Origin: Coriobacteriaceae bacterium
GTDB taxonomy: Bacteria; Actinomycetota; Coriobacteriia; Coriobacteriales; Coriobacteriaceae
Assembly (NCBI GenBank): GCA_030525945.1
Contig: JAUNDT010000008.1
Coordinates: 1-64,000 of the forward strand
Length of the DNA: 64,000 nt
Reading direction: 5' to 3'
The notes below the pieces were generated by a model, which ran no database searches, was not told the DNA's origin, and worked only from the letters and a program-made list of their open reading frames with translations. Below are positions 59,660-64,000 of this stretch, piece by piece. Position 1 is the first letter of the stretch; each line of letters opens with the position of its first letter. Made by a program: the position numbers and the translations under genes.

Positions 59660-60964
59660 ATGCAGACGATCTACCAAAAGATGAGCGACGCCGAGCTCTC
59701 GGCGGCTCTTGAAGACCTGAACGCCCGCGTCGCCGAGGTCAAGGCCCGCGGCCTCAAGCTCGACATGGCGCGCGGCAAGCCGTCACCCGAGCAGGTGAAC
59801 ATCTCCCGCTCGATGCTCGACCTCGTGCGCGCCGATTCCGACCTGACCGACGACGGCGTGGACTGCTCCAACTACGGCTGCTTTGAGGGCATCCCGTCGG
59901 CGCGTAAGCTGGCCGGTGAGTTTTTGGGCGTCGCGCCCGAGCAGACGCTGGTCCTCGGCAGCTCCAGCCTGCTCATCGAGCACGACACCGTTGCCATGTG
60001 CTGGCTTAAGGGCACTTGCGGCAACGCTCCGTGGTCCGAGTACGCCGCCGCGCACAACGGCGAGCGCGTGAAGTTCCTCTGCCCGAGCCCCGGCTACGAT
60101 CGCCACTTCGGCATTACCGCCGACCTCGGCATCGAGAACATCCCCGTCCCCATGACGGCGGACGGTCCCGACATGGACGAGGTGGAGCGCCTGGTTGCCG
60201 CCGATGCGGGCATCAAGGGCATCTGGTGCGTGCCCAAGTACTCCAACCCCACGGGCGACACGTATTCGGACGAGACGGTGCGCCGCCTGGTGTCCATGCC
60301 CACCGCCGCGCCCGATTTCCGCATCTTTTGGGACAACGCCTACTGCGTGCACGACCTCTACGATGAGGGCGACGAGCTGCTGAACGTGTTCGCTGCGGCG
60401 CGCGAGGCGGGCATCGAGGACCGCGTGATCGCGTTCGCCTCCACGTCCAAGATCACGTTCCCGGGCGCCGGCGTGGGCTTTGTGGCCGCGAGCCCCGTGG
60501 TTATCAAGGAGATCGCGAGCCATCTCAAGGCGGGCCTCATCAGCGCCGACAAGATGAACCAGCTGCGCCACGTGCGCTTCCTGCCCAATATCGAGGCGGT
60601 GCGCGAGCACATGCGCAAGCATGCCGAGTTCCTGCGCCCGCGTTTCGAGTGCGTCGACGCTAAGCTGCACGAGGGATTCGACGGCACGGGCTGCGCTACT
60701 TGGACGAGCCCACGCGGCGGCTACTTTGTGAGCTTCGACGGCCCGGAGGGCTCCGCCAAGCGCGTGGGTGCTCTGTGCCGCGAGCTGGGCGTGACCCTCA
60801 CGCCGGCGGGTGCAACGTGGCCGGGCGGCGACGACCCGCGCGACACGAACATCCGCATCGCCCCGAGCTATCCGAGCGTTGAGGACCTGTCTGCCGCGCT
60901 TGATGTGCTCGTGCTCGCGGTCAAGCTGGTGAGCGCCGAGCTCGCGCACGAGGAGCGCGCGTAG
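59660..60964 (+). CDS. Aminotransferase class I/II, type Ic (MocR-like AspAT group)
   Basis: A 434-residue PLP enzyme. KLDMARGKPSPEQV and NYGCFEGIPSARKL at the N-terminus, CVPKYSNPTGDTYSD and the PLP-lysine segment FASTSKITFPGAG (Lys about 270) match the subgroup sometimes annotated as aspartate aminotransferase Ic. Likely reaction: transamination between aspartate or another amino acid and 2-oxoglutarate. ATG 59660 follows GGAAAGGGG. A -10 TATACT lies at 59615-59620. The next gene begins directly at its stop. Confidence 0.88.
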   Translation: MQTIYQKMSDAELSAALEDLNARVAEVKARGLKLDMARGKPSPEQVNISRSMLDLVRADSDLTDDGVDCSNYGCFEGIPSARKLAGEFLGVAPEQTLVLGSSSLLIEHDTVAMCWLKGTCGNAPWSEYAAAHNGERVKFLCPSPGYDRHFGITADLGIENIPVPMTADGPDMDEVERLVAADAGIKGIWCVPKYSNPTGDTYSDETVRRLVSMPTAAPDFRIFWDNAYCVHDLYDEGDELLNVFAAAREAGIEDRVIAFASTSKITFPGAGVGFVAASPVVIKEIASHLKAGLISADKMNQLRHVRFLPNIEAVREHMRKHAEFLRPRFECVDAKLHEGFDGTGCATWTSPRGGYFVSFDGPEGSAKRVGALCRELGVTLTPAGATWPGGDDPRDTNIRIAPSYPSVEDLSAALDVLVLAVKLVSAELAHEERA

Positions 60965-61966
60965 ATGGCCGATTCGACCAGGCGCATGGCTGCTGAGGAC
61001 GTTCAAGACGCGGACGAGTTTTTCGACGATGAGCAGGAGCTCATGGCGGCGTCGGAGGGCGCGGGCGCGAGCGATACGGACGGAGCAGCGGGGGAGGGCC
61101 CTTCGGCTGCTGATGATTCTGCAGCTCTGAGCGGAGCGGCGAGCTCGGTGGCTGGCTCGGCGGCTGGCCGAGAGCCCGCTTCGAACGGGTCAGCTGCGGC
61201 GTGCGAGTGCTCCGCCGCGGCGTTCGAGCACCCTGCGGAAGACCCCTCGTCTCGCCCCGCGCCTGATGCTCCCACCCGTACTGCGCCGCCGTTTTGGATG
61301 GTGCTCGCCATTGCCGGTGTCGCGCTCGTGCTCGGCATCGTGATCGGCTATCTCATGGGTACTTCGGCAACGATCTCCCAGCTTGCCGATGGCGAAGCGC
61401 AAGCGGGCCAGAGCGCCTCGGCGTCTGGGGACGGCGTGTCGATGCCCGAGGGCCATCCGGACCTGACGGTAAACGAGGACGGCACCGCGTCGGTGAGCGA
61501 CGATGCCGCGGACGCTGGCGGTACTTCGGACGCCGGCACCTCCGCCACCGCCTCCGACCCGCTCACGCTGGCGAACAACTACTTCGACATGGGCATGTCC
61601 GCCCTGCAGAACGCGACGGACAGCAAAGCGCAAGCCCAGGCCGCCGAGTTGTTCCGCCAGGCCATCGTGCACTACGATGAGTACCTGGCGACCAACAGTT
61701 CGCCTTCGGCGGAAGTCGATCGTGCCATCTGCGTCTTTTACGCGGGGGACCACGAGGCGGCCATCGCCGACCTCGAGGCGTTCACCAAAAAGGACGCCAC
61801 GTTCGCCCCTGCGTGGGCAAATCTGGGCATGTTCTACGAGGCCCACGGCGACACGTCCAAGGCGATCGCCGCGTACGAACACGCGCTCAAGGCCGCCGAG
61901 AAAGAGGACGCGTACGGCGTTAAGGACTACGCTCAGCAGCATCTCGATGCGCTGAAGAGCAAATAG
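60965..61966 (+). CDS. TPR-repeat protein with one membrane helix
   Basis: A 333-residue protein. The acidic Ala/Ser-rich N-terminal 95 residues are probably cytoplasmic and disordered. One helix (FWMVLAIAGVALVLGIVIGY, about 103-122) follows. After a Ser/Gly/Asp linker come tetratricopeptide repeats (about 197-330: LTLANNYFDMGMSALQNA, AWANLGMFYEAHGDTSKAIA). A protein-interaction scaffold at the membrane, partner unknown. It starts right after the aminotransferase stop and is followed 12 nt later by an anti-anti-sigma gene. Confidence 0.78.
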   Translation: MADSTRRMAAEDVQDADEFFDDEQELMAASEGAGASDTDGAAGEGPSAADDSAALSGAASSVAGSAAGREPASNGSAAACECSAAAFEHPAEDPSSRPAPDAPTRTAPPFWMVLAIAGVALVLGIVIGYLMGTSATISQLADGEAQAGQSASASGDGVSMPEGHPDLTVNEDGTASVSDDAADAGGTSDAGTSATASDPLTLANNYFDMGMSALQNATDSKAQAQAAELFRQAIVHYDEYLATNSSPSAEVDRAICVFYAGDHEAAIADLEAFTKKDATFAPAWANLGMFYEAHGDTSKAIAAYEHALKAAEKEDAYGVKDYAQQHLDALKSK

Positions 61967-61978
61967 GAGAGATTTACT

Positions 61979-62293
61979 ATGGAGTTGACCATAACCACCA
62001 ACCCCCGTCCGGAGCGCTACGTTGTCTCCGTTGCGGGCGAGATTGATATTTCCAATGCCCAGAGCTTGCGCAATGCCATTGACCTGGCGCTGGAGCAGCC
62101 CACGGAGCGCGTGGTGCTGGACTTTGCCGGCGTTGACTACGTTGACTCGACGGGTATCGGCGTGCTCGTGGGCGCGGCGCACCATGCCGAGGAGCATGGC
62201 CGCGGGTTTTCCATCGTCGGCGCGCAGCCCAATGTGCTGCGCGTGGTCCAGCTGCTGGGCGTGGACAAGGATATCGACATCAGCGCAGCGTAA
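61979..62293 (+). CDS. STAS-domain anti-sigma factor antagonist
   Basis: A 104-residue SpoIIAA/RsbV-type protein. Start MELTITTNPRPERYVVSVAG, GEIDISNAQSLRNAI, then VDYVDSTGIGVLVGA with the phosphorylatable Ser57. In related systems the unphosphorylated form binds an anti-sigma kinase and frees a sigma factor. No kinase or sigma gene is nearby, so its partner lies elsewhere. Ribosome site GGAGAG precedes ATG 61979. Confidence 0.9.
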   Translation: MELTITTNPRPERYVVSVAGEIDISNAQSLRNAIDLALEQPTERVVLDFAGVDYVDSTGIGVLVGAAHHAEEHGRGFSIVGAQPNVLRVVQLLGVDKDIDISAA

Positions 62294-62307
62294 AGCTTCG
62301 CTCGATT

Positions 62308-62336
62308 GCGCGCCCCTCTTGTTCGGAGGGGCGCGC
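62308..62336 (+). terminator. Hairpin after the STAS gene
   Basis: GCGCGCCCCTC / GAGGGGCGCGC, 11-bp perfect stem with a 7-nt loop, 14 nt beyond the stop. It is followed by CAAGGTATACT, a -10-like sequence (62344-62349) that probably serves tatA. Confidence 0.65.
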
Positions 62337-62418
62337 GTCAAGGTATACTAAACAAATTGCTGTTTCGTGCGCCGCCGCCCGAGAGGGGAGGCGCCTGAGA
62401 GTGCCTGGGAGGTTTCCC

Positions 62419-63222
62419 GTGTTAGGAATTGGCTCCACAGAGCTGGTGATCATTTTGGTCTTCGGCTTTTTGCTGTTTGGACCTGACAAATTGCCGCAGA
62501 TGGGCCGCACCATCGGCCGCGCGATGCGCCAGTTCCGCGAAACGCAGGAGAAGCTGACTGCCGTGGTGCAGACCGAGGTCGTGGACCCCATGGCAGCCGC
62601 CGCAAAGCAGCCGGTGAAGACCGCCGCCTCCGCCCCGGCCGCCGCCGACGACTCGGATGCGGATGCTCCCGCCGCTGAGGCTCAGCCTGTGCGCAAGGAG
62701 ACGTTCGCAGAGCGCCGCGCCCGCCTTGCCGCCGAGCGCGCCGAGGCTGAGGCTGCCAAGGCCGCCGCGTCGGAAGGTGCGGATGCTTCTGCAGGCGAGG
62801 GTTCTGCTGCGCCTGAGGGTGCGGGTGCCGCTGCTGCGACGGAGGGGGCTGTTTCCGCGACTACGGATGGCGCGCCTAACGCGCCCGCTGGTGCCGCTGC
62901 CGAGCCCGCCGGCGCGCCTGGGGATCCCGCTGGAGCTGCCGCATCCGGCGCTGCTTCGGCTGCGCCTGCCGATTCCACCGCACCCGCTGCAGGTTCTGCT
63001 TCGACTTCGTCCGACGACTCCGTCTCTGCCGCCGCCGCGGGTTCCGCTCCTGCCACTACCACCGCTGGCTCCGCATCGGCCACCGCCGTGCCGGCCACCG
63101 AGGACCCCGCCGTCCTCACCACCGAAGACCTCTACGCCCGCCGCCCCCGCAAGCGCAAGGCCGCTTCCGTGGAGGACGCCGGCGAAACCCTCGAGGACTC
63201 CAAGAAGGGAGGCGAGCAGTAA
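62419..63222 (+). CDS. Twin-arginine translocase subunit TatA/TatB
   Basis: A 267-residue Tat subunit. N-terminal helix VLGIGSTELVIILVFGFLLF, then the hinge FGPDKLPQMGRTIG and an amphipathic helix RAMRQFRETQEKL. This pattern fits TatA or TatB. The remaining 200 residues are Ala/Pro/Ser-rich, far longer than usual, and encoded by short diverged repeats. The GTG at 62419 with GGGAGG is the best start (62401 lacks one). It forms the Tat pore with TatC, whose start codon overlaps its stop by one base. Confidence 0.87.
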   Translation: MLGIGSTELVIILVFGFLLFGPDKLPQMGRTIGRAMRQFRETQEKLTAVVQTEVVDPMAAAAKQPVKTAASAPAAADDSDADAPAAEAQPVRKETFAERRARLAAERAEAEAAKAAASEGADASAGEGSAAPEGAGAAAATEGAVSATTDGAPNAPAGAAAEPAGAPGDPAGAAASGAASAAPADSTAPAAGSASTSSDDSVSAAAAGSAPATTTAGSASATAVPATEDPAVLTTEDLYARRPRKRKAASVEDAGETLEDSKKGGEQ

Positions 63223-64000
63223 TGCCTATCGGACCAGCGCGCATGCCGCTTATGGATCATCTCGGCGAGCTGCGCCGTCGACTCACCATCGTTGTGGTGT
63301 CGGTTCTTGCCGCCACGGTGTTCATGTACTTTGCCGCCCCCACGCTCGTCGACATCCTCAAGGACCCGATTCGCGGCGCCCTACAGGACGGCGAGAAGCT
63401 CCTGGTGATGACATCGCTCGGCGGCTTCTCCATTAAGTTCAACATCGCCATCAAGGTGGCCGTGGCCATGTGCACGCCCATGGTTATCTGGCAGATCCTC
63501 GGGTTCTTCCTGCCGGCGCTGCGCCCCAACGAGCGCAAGTGGGTCGTGCCCACGGTGCTCATCGCAACCGCGCTGTTCTTCGCCGGTGTGATTTTCTGCT
63601 ACATGTTCATCGCGCCCGCTGCGTTCGAGTGGCTCCTGAACGAGGCACGCTCCATTGGCGCTGCGGCCCCGCAGCTCGAGGACTTCATCAACACCGAGCT
63701 TTTGCTCATGATCGGTTTTGGCGTTGCCTTCGAGCTCCCGTTGCTCGTGTTCTACCTCGCGGTCTTCCACATCGTGCCGTACGCCAGTTTCCGCGCTGCA
63801 TGGCGCTACGTGTACGTGATCATGCTGGTGGTGTCTGCGTCCATCACGCCCGACGCGTCGCCTGTCACGCTGATATTCATGTATGCGGTCATGCTGTCGC
63901 TGTACGAGGTCGCGCTGATGGTGACGCGCTTTGTGGTTGTGGCGCGCGACGGCAAGGCCGGCCTTACCGAGAGCCGCCTGGGCCTGTTCGGCGACGACGA
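63222..64000 (+). CDS. tatC: Twin-arginine translocase subunit TatC (partial)
   Basis: The ATG at 63222 overlaps the tatA stop (taATG), with GGGAGG upstream. About 259 residues are visible before the window ends. MPLMDHLGELRRRLTIVVVS is the conserved TatC N-terminus. FxxEL-type loops and six helices follow, including GFFLPALRPNERKWVVP, GFGVAFELPLLVFYL and SASITPDASPVTLIFMYAVM. TatC binds twin-Arg signal peptides at the membrane. The secreted protein at 41910 is one possible client in this window. Confidence 0.94.
   Translation, partial: MPIGPARMPLMDHLGELRRRLTIVVVSVLAATVFMYFAAPTLVDILKDPIRGALQDGEKLLVMTSLGGFSIKFNIAIKVAVAMCTPMVIWQILGFFLPALRPNERKWVVPTVLIATALFFAGVIFCYMFIAPAAFEWLLNEARSIGAAAPQLEDFINTELLLMIGFGVAFELPLLVFYLAVFHIVPYASFRAAWRYVYVIMLVVSASITPDASPVTLIFMYAVMLSLYEVALMVTRFVVVARDGKAGLTESRLGLFGDD

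Overview
The window is GC-rich, densely coding bacterial DNA. It most resembles a gut member of the Coriobacteriia (Collinsella/Enorma-like actinobacteria). This placement is inferred from the mix of genes: high GC with a T-box-controlled pheST operon, a split transketolase, PEP carboxylase, two BaiCD/BaiH-like flavoenzymes, a sortase-anchored GH20 hexosaminidase, tandem YhgE/Pip proteins and a Tat operon. No rRNA, tRNA, phage or transposase gene was seen.

Layout. Positions 1-8050 hold a putative DUF559-like protein, 5-formyl-THF cyclo-ligase, a large M16C metallopeptidase and an EamA permease, with two arrays of a 27-bp palindrome. Positions 8.1-14.1 kb hold an M32 carboxypeptidase and the LPQTG-anchored GH20 enzyme. 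Positions 14.2-18.4 kb hold a T-box leader, pheS and pheT. Positions 18.7-23.5 kb hold a phospholipase C-like protein, a GNAT acetyltransferase, a second EamA permease and hisS. Positions 23.7-31.1 kb hold ppc and two FMN/Fe-S/FAD ene-reductase paralogues.

Positions 31.4-39.2 kb form a compact defence/addiction island: a Phd/YefM-RelE type toxin-antitoxin pair, a restriction-modification locus (two methyltransferase-type proteins plus a GIY-YIG/DExH-helicase protein broken by a frameshift) with a divergent C-protein-like regulator, and an HTH antitoxin next to a zeta-type toxin kinase. aspS follows. Just beyond it lies a less GC-rich cassette (a secreted protein and a four-helix membrane protein), bounded by a decayed copy of the aspS 3' end.

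Positions 43-50 kb hold a histidine kinase, pstB, a PhoP/PhoR-like two-component pair and a two-gene transketolase. Positions 50.7-59 kb hold htpG, a 1.4-kb non-coding repeat region and the tandem YhgE/Pip genes. Positions 59.6-64 kb hold a type Ic aminotransferase, a TPR membrane protein, an anti-anti-sigma factor and tatA/B-tatC (tatC runs off the end).

The most unusual aspect is the intergenic DNA. Nearly every long gap contains locus-specific structured repeats. There are arrays of 27-bp palindromes with a 42-bp period in two convergent halves (two loci). There is a roughly 90-110 nt hairpin family with a conserved internal loop and stems that differ between loci yet stay self-complementary; it sits directly 3' of genes and sometimes overlaps the stop codon. 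A 33-bp palindrome occurs in identical form at two loci. A tandem array of about seven nested hairpins (58 nt plus 13-nt linkers) lies between htpG and the YhgE/Pip genes. Several degenerate minisatellites each have their own unit length (15, 16, about 20 or 24 bp). These are the best candidates for an undescribed system here.
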